A stretch of DNA of 20,920 nt from Apostichopus californicus (lineage: Eukaryota > Echinodermata > Holothuroidea > Aspidochirotida > Stichopodidae): NCBI GenBank assembly GCA_020650975.1, contig JAIPMN010007552.1, positions 1-20,920 of the forward strand, written 5' to 3'. Shown here one piece after another: positions 1-13,100 of the stretch. The number at the start of each line of letters is the position of its first letter. Position 1 is the first letter of the stretch. A model generated the notes under the pieces. It saw nothing but the letters and a program-made list of their open reading frames with translations. It had not been told where the DNA came from and made no database searches. Position numbers and translations under genes: made by a program.

Positions 1-845
1 GATGTAATGTGAAATAAGACATAAAATAGACATACAGACACATACAAAGTGTCGCAATAGGGCATGTATGGTTTCATGTCATTGGATGTAATGTGAAATA
101 AGATTATAAATTGACATACAGAGAGATACAAAGTATCACAATAGGGTGTGTATGGTTTCATGTCATGGGATGTAATGTGAAATAAGACATAAATAGATAA
201 ACAGACACATACAAAGTATCATAATAGAGTGTGTGTGGTTTCATGTCATGGGATGTAATGTGAAATAAGACATAAAATAGACATACAGACACATACAAAG
301 TGTCGCAATAGGGCATGTATGGTTTCATGTCATTGGATGTAATGTGAAATAAGATTATAATTTGACATACAGAGAGATAAAAAGTATCACAATAGGGTGT
401 GTATGGTTTCATGTCATGGGATGTAATGTGAAATAAGACATAAAATAGATAAACAGACACATACAAAGTATCATAATAGAGTGTGTGTGGTTTCATGTCA
501 TGGGATCTAATGTGAAATAAGACATAAAATAGACATACAAAGTGTCATGTTAGGGTGTGTATAGTTTCATGTCATGGGATATACTGTGAAATAAGCCATA
601 AAATAGACATACAGACACATATAAAGTATCACCATAGGGTGTTTATGGTTCCATGCCATGGGATGTAATGTGAAATCAGACATAAACTAGACATACAGAC
701 ACATACAAAGTATCATAATAGAGTGTGTATGGTTTCATGTCAGGTTATGTAATGTGAAATCAGACATAAACTAGACATACAGACACATACAAAGTATCAT
801 AATAGAGTGTGTATGGTTTCATGTCATGGGATGTAATGTGAAATA
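1..845 (+). repeat. 84-bp tandem array with a 252-bp higher-order unit
   Basis: Copies begin at about 1, 85, 169, 252, 336, 420, 504, 578 (a 74-bp shortened copy before it), 662, 746 and 830, each opening near GATGTAATGTGAAATAAGA. Copies at 252-503 repeat 1-251 almost base for base, so the repeat unit there is a trimer of three diverged 84-bp monomers. The copies at 662 and 746 form a near-identical dimer. It lies in the intron upstream of the first visible exon, and the array probably continues beyond the left edge. The remaining 845-1019 shows no exon by splice-site logic. Confidence 0.93.
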
Positions 846-1019
846 TTATATAACAGAATATCATGCATATTATATCTACAGACACACATAAACATGTACC
901 ATTGCTGTGTATTGACTTTTATGCTGAACCTGATCTACAGTCGACATTCAGTTGTGGTTTGTGTTATCATTCTTCATTTACACGTCTATTTAATTACATC
1001 TATTGTTTGGTTTATCTAG

Positions 1020-1106
1020 AAGATGGAGTGGGAGAAGAGAGGAGATTATTTGAAGCAGAAACCCAGGCAGTTCCATCAGCTGTATCTGATAGTGAAGATG
1101 GAGATG
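1020..1106 (+). CDS. MDC1: MDC1 exon 1 of window: TQAV plus acidic unit
   Basis: The acceptor is ...GGTTTATCTAG and the donor is GATG|GTGAGT. The exon is 87 nt with phase 1 at both ends, so it could be skipped or duplicated without a frameshift. It encodes residues 1-28, including LFEAETQAV (T14-Q15) followed by the acidic SDSEDGDG. TQ is the ATM/ATR consensus, and serine followed by acidic residues is the CK2 type. Two further exons repeat this design. Earlier exons must exist, because the first codon is split. Confidence 0.85.
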
Positions 1107-4100
1107 GTGAGTATCCAGGTTCTAAATGTTGTTAGATTTTATGTTTGAGTTCTAATGTATATAATGCATATTTAAACTTACCTGTTTGAGGATCAGCAGG
1201 GGGTGGGGAAGGGGGCAAGTGAGGGCATGGAGGGAAGGGAACAAGGAAGGGCAGAGAGAGGCTGTGCACTTTTGTCCTTTCATGTGTAAATGCATTTAAA
1301 GCCATCAGATAAGCTCAGGTATGTCATAGATAGGTGTAAACTAAACTGCTTTCTACTCTAGTTGTATGGTCGGCATCTTTCTCATCGTTATCAGGAATTG
1401 GTCATGAATAGCTTCAATCAGGTATAAGGTGTGTAAACAAATCATTTATGTAATGTTAATCTTGTAGTACGAGTACCACATCATGAGTACAAGTACAATT
1501 AGAATTCCTCCTGATGTGAGTACAACTAAAAGCCTCTAAAGCATGAGTACCGATAGATATTCTTGTACTATTAATAGTACCAAAGTTCCAAAATGTCGAA
1601 GCACAAGTATGAGTACAAATCCAATAAGGAGAGTAGGAGTGCAAGCAATCTTGCAATAGTACAAGTATGAGTACAATCCAAATTGGGGGGGGGGGGGGGA
1701 GGGCGAGTAGGAGTGCAAGCAATCTTGCAATAGTACAAGTATAAATACCTTTGGATATTATATATGGTTATCATAAAGATCATCGACTTGATAATGAATC
1801 AGACATTTAAACAAACAGGAAGATAAAAGAAGAGTGTTGTTAAAATTGTTTCTTGTTGCCAAGGTGTTGTGTTTTTGGTATAAAGGTTAAGTTGCCTTTA
1901 TTCTTTAGTCTTATCTCCTTGATATTAACCCAATCACTTCTCTGAATTATTTTTATTCAAAGACAAATCCGCTGGTCTTTATGAAGCAGAAACTCAAGCT
2001 GTCCTAGTGTCCGAAGATGACGACGATGAAGGTAACCATTGTTCAGTCACTACAAAGGAAAACTATTGTCTTTTCTTTATAATAATAGATAATTGTTTGC
2101 TTTAGCTATATCCTCAGTTGTTTGTTACACATTTAATAATGTATGAAACAAAACGAACGAACGAACCCCATCCCATACCCCTCCCCACCCACAAAAAGAA
2201 TTCATTACACCTTTATAAACCTGTGAAAAAACCCAACAAAGCCCCTTCCCTCCTGCTCCCCCTTCCCCCAAAAAAGGAAAATAAAAGAGGGAAGAAAGTG
2301 TTAACCAACCACTTATTTACTTCAAAAAGCCAGTCTAGGTAAATGTTGTAGTTAGAGGGACTGAAGTGTTGATCCTAGCAGGATCTTCTGCAAAGGCAAA
2401 ACTGGCCAAAAGTTTGCCTCTGAAGGAAATCCTGGTAGGATCGAAACAGCAGGCGCTTTAACTTATACGAAAAAGAAAATGCTATGTGGGAAAGGTAACA
2501 GTGTGTAAAAATAAGAGACAATGGTACATGTCAGTGTTTCTAAAGAGTCATAACTGAAGTCACTCAATTTCAAAATGTGAAATGACTCAAAGATTTGTGA
2601 AGTTAACTCCCTACAAAAATAATACAGTGACTTTATAGCAATGTCTAGGCTGTTCTCAGGGAAATTCACTCGCAATGACTTAACTTGTCTGCTGTTGTAT
2701 ACATCAACAAGACCAATCAACAAATTCAAAGATAGGTTAATAACATGATAAATATGTAACTTTCTCTAGAAAGAAATGTAAATTTGTGGAGATAACTTGT
2801 TGGCTGCTATGGGTATTTCTTTGTCTGTGTGTATTTTCTTTGCAGATAGATGTCACGGGGCAAGTCTGTATGAATTGGCCACGCAAGCTGTAGAGATGGA
2901 TGATTCTGATACAGAGAGAAGAAACGAGAAAAGAGGTAAGGATTAAACGTGGGGATTAGAGTGGAGGGCATATAGATTAGAAATACAGATTAAGCAACAC
3001 CCAACTTGAAAATGTGACCACAGATGGCTAAAAAAATTTTTTTTGGTCATATTTTCATTCCTCAAGAAACTTTAAGTGATCCTCCTGAGTAAGGTTGTGC
3101 CCTAGATCCTTTTTTGTTATTTTGTTAATTGTTATTTTGTTATTTGTTATTTTGTTAATTTGTTATTTTGTCATTTGTTATTTTGTTAATTTGTTATCTT
3201 GCCAAGTTCAAAGTAGGCTAATGCCCTCATCAATAGTCATTGTGGCTGTTCCTTCTCTGTGTGTTGTTCCTGATCCATGTGCAATTTTGTCTGCATAGTT
3301 GTATTGCAGGAAATTTGTGTAATTTATATGAAACCGGTTTGTTGTTCCTAGGTAGAACCCACTCGTTTTATAGTCCTGTTCAAAGATTTCGGTGAATTTT
3401 TGGAACCAAGTATGAGTCAGAATTATTCAAGTTTTGAAATAGTTCAGCATTTGATGAGCAGTTGAGAATTTGGGTTCAAAGTTGACTAAATTTACAAAAA
3501 TGCCTAATAATGAAACTGCTTGTAGGGCACCTGGTATACCAATTTATGGCTTAAGGGGGCTTGTGGGCATACCTTGTCCCTGGACACACCATATCCCTAT
3601 AGCATCCTGTATGTCCCTGGACACACCATATCCCTATAAAGCCCTGAAACTTTCTTTTAGTCTATAGTACCCTATGGATGCACCACTTGCCAGTTGGGCC
3701 CTGGACACAGTTTTTGCATTTTACAACTCCCCGGGGGAGGGGGTAGGAATGAAATTGACTTTCTCGTTTAAAAGAAGTCAGCTATCTTGTTTGGAGTGAT
3801 TAGGAACCCAGCTTTTGTTGTATTGTTTTCATTGTAAATCAGCAAGAAGTAGTTACATTCAGAAATGTTTTGTTTCTGAATTTAGTGGAATTAGTTCCTC
3901 TTGCTCCTTAAAGTTGGGTAATTAATCATATTTCTTTAATTCTTATCATATCTTTGAGGCCCTGGTGTCTTTAATTTGTCAGCTTTGCCTCTTCCAACAT
4001 GTCCATTCACCCAATTTCACTACACCTTTCTGATAATACAAGACAATCTCCTGTTTTGTTCCGTTTCTGCTACAAGGGAAGTCACTGTCCTCTTTTCAAG

Positions 4101-7100
4101 ATAATTTTCATTCTTTCTCTCTTTTTCAGTATCCATTGCATCCACAGTACTGCTCAATCAATCCAGTGATTTGGAATCGAGTGCCAAGAAACCAAGGGAA
4201 AGTTTCTCTCCAACAAAGCAAGCCTTGATGCTTTCGACTAAAAAGACCCCTGGCAGGAATGACACTATGGATAGCTTCATATTCAACGGCTCATCTACAA
4301 AGAAGGTAATCCATCTGCTTTATACAGTCAATGTAACAAAGTCATCTAGATAAAGTGACCCAGTAATATCTAAGGATGAATATGAACACGAGGAATCTAT
4401 GAATATCACTTCCACTCAGGCCTGGGTTACTTATGAAATAGGGCCCACTTGAACTCATGGAATCTGCCCGAGCCCCATCTAGGTTTATATTGTTGTATAT
4501 CATGCACGAGCTCCATCTATGTTATTGTTGTTTATCATGCACGAACCCCATCTATGTTATTGTTGTTTATCATGCATGAGCTTCATCTATGTTATTGTTG
4601 TTTATCATGCACGAGCCCCATCTATGTTATTGTTGTTTATCATGCATGAGCTCCATCTATGTTATTGTTGTTTATCATGCACGAGCCCCATCTATGTTAT
4701 TGTTGTTTATCATGCACAAGCCCCATCTATGTTATTGTTGTTTATCATGCATGAGCCCCATCTATGTTATTGTTGTTTATCATGCATGAGCTTCATCTAT
4801 GTTATTGTTGTTTATCATGCACGAGCCCCATCTATGTTATTGTTGTTTATCATGCACGAGCCCCATCTATGTTATTGTTGTTTATCATGCACGAGCCCCA
4901 TCTATGTTATTGTTGTTTATCATGCACGAGCTCCATCTATGTTATTGTTGTTTATCATGCATGAGCTCCATCTATGTTATTGTTGTTTATCATGCACGAG
5001 CCCCATCTATGTTATTGTTGTTTATCATGCACGAGCCCCATCTATGTTATTGTTGTTTATCATGTACCAGCCCCATCTATGTTATTGTTGTTTATCATGC
5101 ATGAGCTCCATCTATGTTATTGTTGTTTATCATGCATGAGCTCCATCTATGTTATTGTTGTTTAACATGATCTTTCTGCTCATTTGTAATCTTCAGAACT
5201 TAAAGGACGTGGCATTTGATGCACTGGATTCTGAGGACACAGACTTGGACGAGAGTAGCATACAAGCAGACGTACCATTTATTAATGAACCCACGGAAGA
5301 TACTCTACCTTGTAACGACCTGGATGATACACCTCAAGAGGAGAGGGAGGGCCAATCAAATCTCTCCAAAGAGGACCAATTAGTTTCTAAGGACAAGGAA
5401 GATTCCATTACTGATGAAGGTAAGGAAACAAGCAAGAATCCGCAAATCAGTAGTTGCACATGTTTTCTGTCGAACACTTGAAAAATATAGTGAATGGACT
5501 ATTGAAAAATGTTGACTTTTTTATGCTTTCTTAAAATCATGTTTTCTTGAAAGCTGTTTAGGTTCCAGTTTTGGAATAACTAATGAAAACTATGAAACGT
5601 TTTACTCATGAGCTGTGTCTCTATATATCTAGGGACCCTCTGTATAATGATAATAAAAGCCACATGCTGAGTCCTGTTCAGTTTCTACATGTTGTTTTGC
5701 TACGGTGAACCAATCGTTGATCAAGAGATTAATAAAGCATTGACCATTGATGTTTTCAACCATCTTTAATAATTGTTATGTTGCTGCTGCTGGCAAACTC
5801 ATCCCCTAAAACTTGATAGGGAAATGAAATTTGCCATCAATTAATGCAGATTTTTAGATTTGCAAAGCATTTACTACAGATCAAGTTCAGGTGTCCAACA
5901 CAGCATAGTGGCTTGTTCCCTTCATGAGATTATTGTTTAGATATTAAGTGCATTGCACAATAATATGTTATTTAGGAATATTCCATGAAACCATCTTTGT
6001 TTAGCATCATTTTTCAACGATGCAAATTAAAACCCCCTCCAAGAGTGAAATCACTTTTCATATTTTATGAAGTCAATTGTTTAAATCTTGTGTAACATAA
6101 AAGAAGAAACCATCTCATAGTTGAGTCCTTTTCCAAGGTTATATCAGTACATATTATAAATGTTGTATGTTATGTATAACTATATCAGCATATATAATAT
6201 GTTATGTATATACTATATCAGCATACATTATTTGTTATGTATGTAGTATATAATGATACATTGTATATGTTGTATGTTATGTATATACTATATCACCATA
6301 TATATGTTATGTATATAATATATCACCATATATATTATATATGTTATGTATATACTATATCACCATGTATATGTTATGTACTATGTCAGTATACATTATT
6401 TGTTACACATTGTATATGTTGTATGCTATGTATATATACTATATCACCATATATTAGTTGTATGTATATACTATATCAGCATATATAATGTGTTATGTAT
6501 GTACTATATAACCATACATTGTATATGTTGTATGTTATGTTTGTATACTATATCACCATATGTTCTATATATGTTATGTATATACTATATCATGATATAT
6601 TATATATGTTATTTGTATATACTATATCACCCATACATTGTATATGTTGTATATTATGTATATACTATATCACCATACAATGTATAATTATATATGTATA
6701 AATATGTTGGGAGTATTAGTGAGCTACAAGCCCTTTTGTCAATTCCTCTCTACAATAAGAAAAATGTGCAATATTACTCTCCTAGTTTCAATATCTTGAT
6801 GTTTGTATGAAGTAGACAAAATGGATTAATTTCTTTCTTTAAGTGTGATTAACTGATTATTTTTTTTCTTTCATAGACACAGCAGACAACATTCCAGAAA
6901 ACATTCCCGAAAAGTCTCATGAAGACAGAAAACCTGAAGACACGAAACTTGATTTGGTGCGCTGTGGCACAGCAGGATTCATACCATCAAATCTTGATGC
7001 AAACTCGCAAGAAAATAAGATGGATGTTAAGAAAGATGATAGTGGAAATGATATCAGGAGCAGAGAAATCTCAATGGATACTGCTGGTGGTTCCAAAGAG

Positions 7101-10100
7101 ATGGAAGAGGATAGGGTTATAAATGGTGCTGGTAAGGGACAGTCTGTGTATCCCACACTGCATTACAATCTACATCGATCTCAAAGCGATAAATCAACCG
7201 AGAGTTCCTTGGAAGCCATGACCACCGTGCCATATCAGCTTGTGAAAGGACTAACCGACTCATCTACAGAATCTAAAGAAGACCCCGTAGAGACGGTGGT
7301 TTGTCCCATCGAAACGGATACGATAGGAGGGAATAACAGTAACGAGGGTCAGTCCATTGATGTAGAGGGGGGACACAAGGAAGTTGGAAATGACGACACA
7401 GAGGAAACTCAAGCGTATGGGATGGAAAGTCAAGGTGTGAGTACAAAATCCAGTCGAAAGAGGAGAACAGCTACCATAGATAGACCTAACATCGAGTTTC
7501 TGACCACCCCGGAGAGGGAGGAAGCAGAGAGGGATTTGACGGAAGCCGACTCACCATTGAGAAAAAGCAGAAGGAGCTCGACCAGGGAGGGGATAGTTGA
7601 AACGGTGGAAGGGGATGATAGTGATAATGGCATGAGTAAACCAAGCTCTAGGTCAGCTCTAGAGACGATGGTTGGTCCCATCGAAACGGATACAATAGGA
7701 GGGAATAACAGTAATGAAGGTCAGTCCATTGACATAGAGGGGGGACACAAGGAAGGTGGAAATGACGACACAGAGGAAACTCAAGCGTACGGGATGGACG
7801 ACGCAGACTCTACTACTCCTGTAGATGAAGTAGAAGAAGGGCACGACAACGATAGCAGGACGGCAGGTAAAGTTACCATAGATACAGATGCAACTCAGCA
7901 GTATGGAGATGATGAAACCATGGACACCGAAGAATGTGCCAAGATAAACCATGAAGGGGACGAACCCGTTGCTATGGAGACTGAAGAAACGCAAGCTTAC
8001 GGCGATGAGCGTGGAGATACAGGCGAGACACAGGTCTATGGGGATGATAGCTGTGATATGGTGAGTATTTGTGGGTGGGTCACAACAGAGGTAGCAAGTG
8101 CTTAAATGATATCCCTGGTATTCAAACTGGGTTTTTTTCCCTTGCTGACCCCAATATTCCTGTTCGTTAGCTAGGCGACCTTCCAATTGCTGACGTCGTA
8201 GCCTGAGAATGGGTTTTTGATCGATTCTCTCCCGTTTGATCAATTTTTACATGATATTAGGTGGTGCTTGATTGTATGATGTAAATGATGTCACAACTTT
8301 TGAAGTAATTGATGATCAAGATTTTTGTGGCAACCCTCCAAAGTATTTTGGTGACCCTCTTAAATATTTTTGGCAATCCTGAAAGAGGGTCATGACCCCC
8401 AGTTTGAATATCAGGAAACTAAGTGATACACTTAATAAGGAGCATTTCTGATTTTTTAATCATTTCCTTAGCAAGATCTTGCATAACTTTATACATTCAA
8501 AGTGTACTATATGAGAAATTTGTGCCTAAGTTTCCATAGTAGAATTGTTAAGCTGTTTGGTCTTTTGATGTTGACAACCCGATGGCGACCTTTGACCCTA
8601 ATGTTCCGTAGCTAATTGCCTGAGTTTGCCATCAGTTGGTCATTGCATGTAAATCATTAGGCATATGACATTGAAATTGTTGCATTCTATTAATTTAAAT
8701 TTTCTTCCAGTTAAGTTTGTTAAGTCTTTTTAAGACTTTATAGGAGACTTCCTTCCCATTGTACACAATTGGTGATAAAACAAATAAATGAATTAATCAA
8801 TGATACCAAAGAAAAGTAATAGTATTCAGCCATTTGTTTCTGCTGGATATATTTAAGTTGCGATTCAATGGCATGCAAATCCTGCCCTTGTTTGTAATCA
8901 GAAATGTTAACAGTTTTGTAATCAGTAAATCAAATTCACTCAAGTATAATTTTTACTTTGTGTTCTCATAGAGAAGTAGACCTCCGAGGCTGATGTAAAA
9001 TGGTTATGATTTTTCCCAAAACAAACTAATAACACAGAGGGACGACAGAAGAAATAAGCCATTAAAATAAAAACATACAAAATGCAATAAATGCAAAAAC
9101 AATAGAAATAAATAATCAGAAATAAATAATCAGAAAGAAAAAAAATAATGTTTCATAACCTTGGGTTTACTTTAATCCATCAGCAAGTTGCAGATAGCCA
9201 AGAAGCTGGCCCATCAACTGACTCCAAGTACAATCTCATCCAGACGGATAATGTGTTCGCAGAACCGGACCCGGTACAAACCAGAGATGAGGGTAACCAG
9301 GTGGAGACGGATGCAGCGCCTCAGAGGAGAAAGTCTGGAGACGAGGGACTCCTGAAGAGAGGGAAGAGCAGTCAAAGCTTGAAAAGTTTAGACAGCTCTA
9401 AGAAAGGGGGTCTCCTCAGCTCACTGAAGAAGAAAGTTCGATTTGGTAGAAAAAGCTCTGGTTCCCAATCGGAGAGTATCAGCATCTCATCCTCCACGAG
9501 AAGTTCTTCTCGCAGTTCGCGGAGTTCCACCGGCAGTGGAGATGGCGAATTAGATGCGGCCGAGGTGAACGACCTGTCATGGGATGGGGAAGATCAGGTA
9601 GAGGAGACGTCACCTTTGACCTTCAAGAACGATCTGGAGACAGAGGAAAGAGGAGGAGAAGAAGAAGATGAGGCGGGGGAAGATAGGCCGGTGAAAGGGA
9701 AGAGGAAAAGGAAGTTGGCAACGGCGGATAAACCGGATGAGGAAAGAGTCAAAGCAATGAAAGCGAAGGTTGAGGATGAAGAAGCGAAGGCTGAGGATGA
9801 GGAAGCAAAAGAAAAAGGTGAGATGGATAAGACCGATACAGAGAAGCCAGAAAGTGGCAAATCTAGTCGAAAAAGGAGAACAGGTACCATCGATAGACCT
9901 AACATCGAGTTTCTGACCACCCCGGAGAGGGAGGAAGCAGAGAGGGATTTGACGGAAGCCGACTCACCATTGAGAAAAAGCAGAAGGAGCTCGACCAGGG
10001 AGAGGATAGTTGAAACGGTGGAAGAGGATGATAGTAATAATGGCATGCGTAAACCAAGCTCTAGGTCAAAGGTTAAGGAGGCGGAGGTTGCAGTGACTAG

Positions 10101-13100
10101 AGTGGAGGTGGTTGATGGTAATAACAGTGGTGTCAGAGGAAGAAGGACGAGAGGAAGGGGACGAGGTCAAGTAACTGATGAAGGAGGGAGTGAGAAGGTG
10201 CTATCGCAGTCTGGTAGTGATCAGGAAAGTAATCTGAAAACTGGTGAAGATGTCACCAGTGAGAGACAGGGGGAAGATGACTCAGATGAGAGGGAGCAGA
10301 GATTAGTAGAGAGATTAGAGGATAAGAGCGAAACAAGAGGTAGATCTACTAGGAATACACGAGGAGGGAGAGGAAATGTTAAAGGCAGGATTAAGGAGGA
10401 AAGAAGCGTTGTTGGCAAAGGAACGGGAAGGAATGACACAGACGAAGAAAGTCCTCTTCCAGTCAGGACGAGTAAGAGGATGAAGAGCAAAGCAGCTGCG
10501 GCAGAGGAAAGAGAGGAAAAAGGTTTGGTCGATGAGAAAGGAAGTAGGAGTTCAACAAGAAGTAAAAGAAGCCAGTTAACCAATCAGGATGAGGAGGAGG
10601 TGAAAAAGAGGTTAGCGGAAGAAGAGAAAGATGTGGATGTGAGAGACACTAGTAACAGGGTTCTGAGGAAAGGTAATAGTGATAAAACCACAGCTGTAAG
10701 TGATACCCCTAAGTCAACAAGGAGTAGAAGTAAAAAGCAAGAACTTGATAAAAGTGTAAATGTCGCTCCTACTACTTCAAGGAGCACGAGGGGCAGAGGT
10801 GGCTCAAAGGTGCCAAAGGTCGAAGAGATTACGAAGGAACCAAGTAATGCTCCTAAAAGAGGCCGGAGGAAAGATTTGGATGAAGAATCTAACAGTTCAA
10901 CGCTGTCTTTGGATTTGACTTCACATCTGGATGAAAAGGAAGATAACAGCTTCTTACAGCCGACATCATCCGGCAGCAGCAGAAGAGAGAGGAGAAGCGA
11001 CAGCCCTGTAGTTAAAGTGGTAGATGCCAGTCCTAATGCAGCGGATGCTGATAGTCAAGGTAGTGTGGGGTCAACCATTCTGAGAAAGGGGAGACGAAAG
11101 GGAGCAAGAAATGCCTCAGAGGTTTGTATATGTCTAAGTAGACTTTTTTTAGAGCAATGATTTTTTTGACATGATAATAGGTAGCGTGGCTGGTAGTTGC
11201 CAAATTGTATGAAATATTCCAACGCTTATTTGATAATTGGTAGACAAAAATTTGTCAATTTGACTTTTGATGTCTCTGATCATTTACTTTGAACTGGTTA
11301 TGAACAGTTTTTGTTTTAAAAAGATCTTGAGCAAGGAGTAGAATGTTTGAACGCTAAAAGTGGGATGGCGAACATATTCCCAATTTTTGACGTTGCGAAC
11401 TGGTTTGAAATTGCAAACTAGTTTTGATACAGACAAAAATATCACACAAACGTAACATTAACTTAATTAATCACATGACCACTGATCAGTTACCATGGTA
11501 ATGACCAGATGTCAACTGTCCTGATTAAGGATGTTTTATTGCTCTCTCAGATTCTGTTCTGAACTCAAAATTAATGAAACCATCCAAGTTTTTAATTTTA
11601 TCACTTATTTTATCGTTTAGATCACATCAACTCCACCGAGTACCAGCAAAACGTCCAAACAGAAAGCTGGAAGGTCAACATCTAAGAACCCCAAGGTCAC
11701 TTTGGATAAATTAGAGGTTGGCAGTAGTCCATCCTTGAGAAGGAGATCTAGTGAATCAAGGCCGAAAGTGATGTTCACAGGAGTTATTGATAAGTCTGGA
11801 GAGAAGGTATTAAAATTCAGGCCTCATTCCCGATTATCAGATTAAGCAAGAATTATTTTGATAAAATTTTGTTTTTTTGTTATTTTATGGGTTTTCAACA
11901 ATTGAAGTCATCTAGATCTAAGGATGCCAGATCTTGGTCATAAGGAAGAGGTAAAGGATGACTTTAGGCACAAAATTAATTAATTAATTAATTAATTAAA
12001 AAATAAATTGACAATATGTTGTAGACCATGAAACCCCACTGCTAACAGCCAAAGTTGTACTTTTATGATACTTTCAATTTGGGAGAAATGACCCTCGGAA
12101 CATTCCTTTTTCATGGATTTCTTTTGTTTTAATGTACTGGTAATTGTTATCTGTCTTGTATGGTGCCCACCCAAATTATGCAAATTTAGTGGCATAATTT
12201 CATATTTTCAATTCAATATTTTACCTCCTGTCAGTCTCTACTGCTATTTCTCTCCCTCTCTCTCAAAAACAAACAAACATACAAACAACAAGAACAGAGT
12301 TGTATTTTTTCGTTTTTGATATACCTGTACTTCACCAATATCTTGAAAACAAGGAACCAGCAAATTTCAATTGTTATCCCATCCAATGGCAAGGAAGTAA
12401 TGAAGATGAAATGTGTCTCCCTCTACAATTAAATTTCTTATCCACGTAAAGACCCCCCCATCCCATCTCCCTCTCCCTGCCTCTCTCTCGTCTCTGGCCA
12501 GACTGTAGTAAGCTGTGTAGGATTGACATCATCTAATTGTTCTTGGTGACATAAATGTGGTTACAGCCTGGATTCTTCTCGCACATGTTAAAAGTAGTCA
12601 AACAATGTTTTTTTTGCTGTCAGTGAGTTTTTTTAAAGTTTCATAGAGAATGAGTAGATGAAAGAACAGTTGAAGGGTCAAGACTGAATGTTTCTTCATA
12701 ATGTTGATGGTATCTTTGTTTTGACAGGTGGTCACATCTCTGGGTGGAGAGTTGGTAGAGTCCGTCTTTGACTGCACACACTTGGTGACGGATAAAGTAA
12801 GTCTGTTGCTAATCTGGTATATTCTATTCGCTTTGCCAGATGTTACAGCAGTCATGCTAGAGGATTTGATCTTGTATTTGATGGCTTCATGGGGTGGTGT
12901 CGGTGATTGCGCCCCACACCTCTCATTATCAGTGGAGGGGGAGGGGAATGGTTCAGTTTTGGACTTTTTGTACATTCAGTCAAGAAGAATTAGACCACTC
13001 TGATAGGTGGGGGGGGGGGTGGGCCCTTATTTTCAACCTCACACAAGAGTCTTTTGGACGATATTGCATTAACACCTAATTAGAGACCTAATTGATAGTC

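Noticed and set aside
863-1019. Extension of the first visible exon upstream to an in-frame ATG
   Set aside because: A pyrimidine-rich acceptor ending TAG at 1019 gives a phase fitting the neighbouring phase-1 introns; the extension is not similar to MDC1.
4449-5165. Long plus-strand reading frames with a 35-residue repeat
   Set aside because: They are the 35-bp minisatellite read in three frames; the same peptide appears in all frames and the array lies in an intron with good splice sites on both sides.
6204-6701. Tyr/Ile/Val-rich reading frames
   Set aside because: AT-rich tandem repeat with several overlapping frames and no codon bias.
7131-7136. Internal donor GTAAGG in exon 6
   Set aside because: Good match to a donor, but using it with the next acceptor breaks the frame (phase 1 to phase 0) and would remove the conserved TQxYG cluster.
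7430-8243. Minus-strand frames of 83 and 194 residues opposite exon 6
   Set aside because: Antisense shadows of a purine-rich coding exon; the plus strand has splice sites and conserved motifs.
9594-10787. Minus-strand Ser/Leu-rich frames opposite exon 7
   Set aside because: Mirror of Lys/Glu/Arg-rich codons; no independent support.
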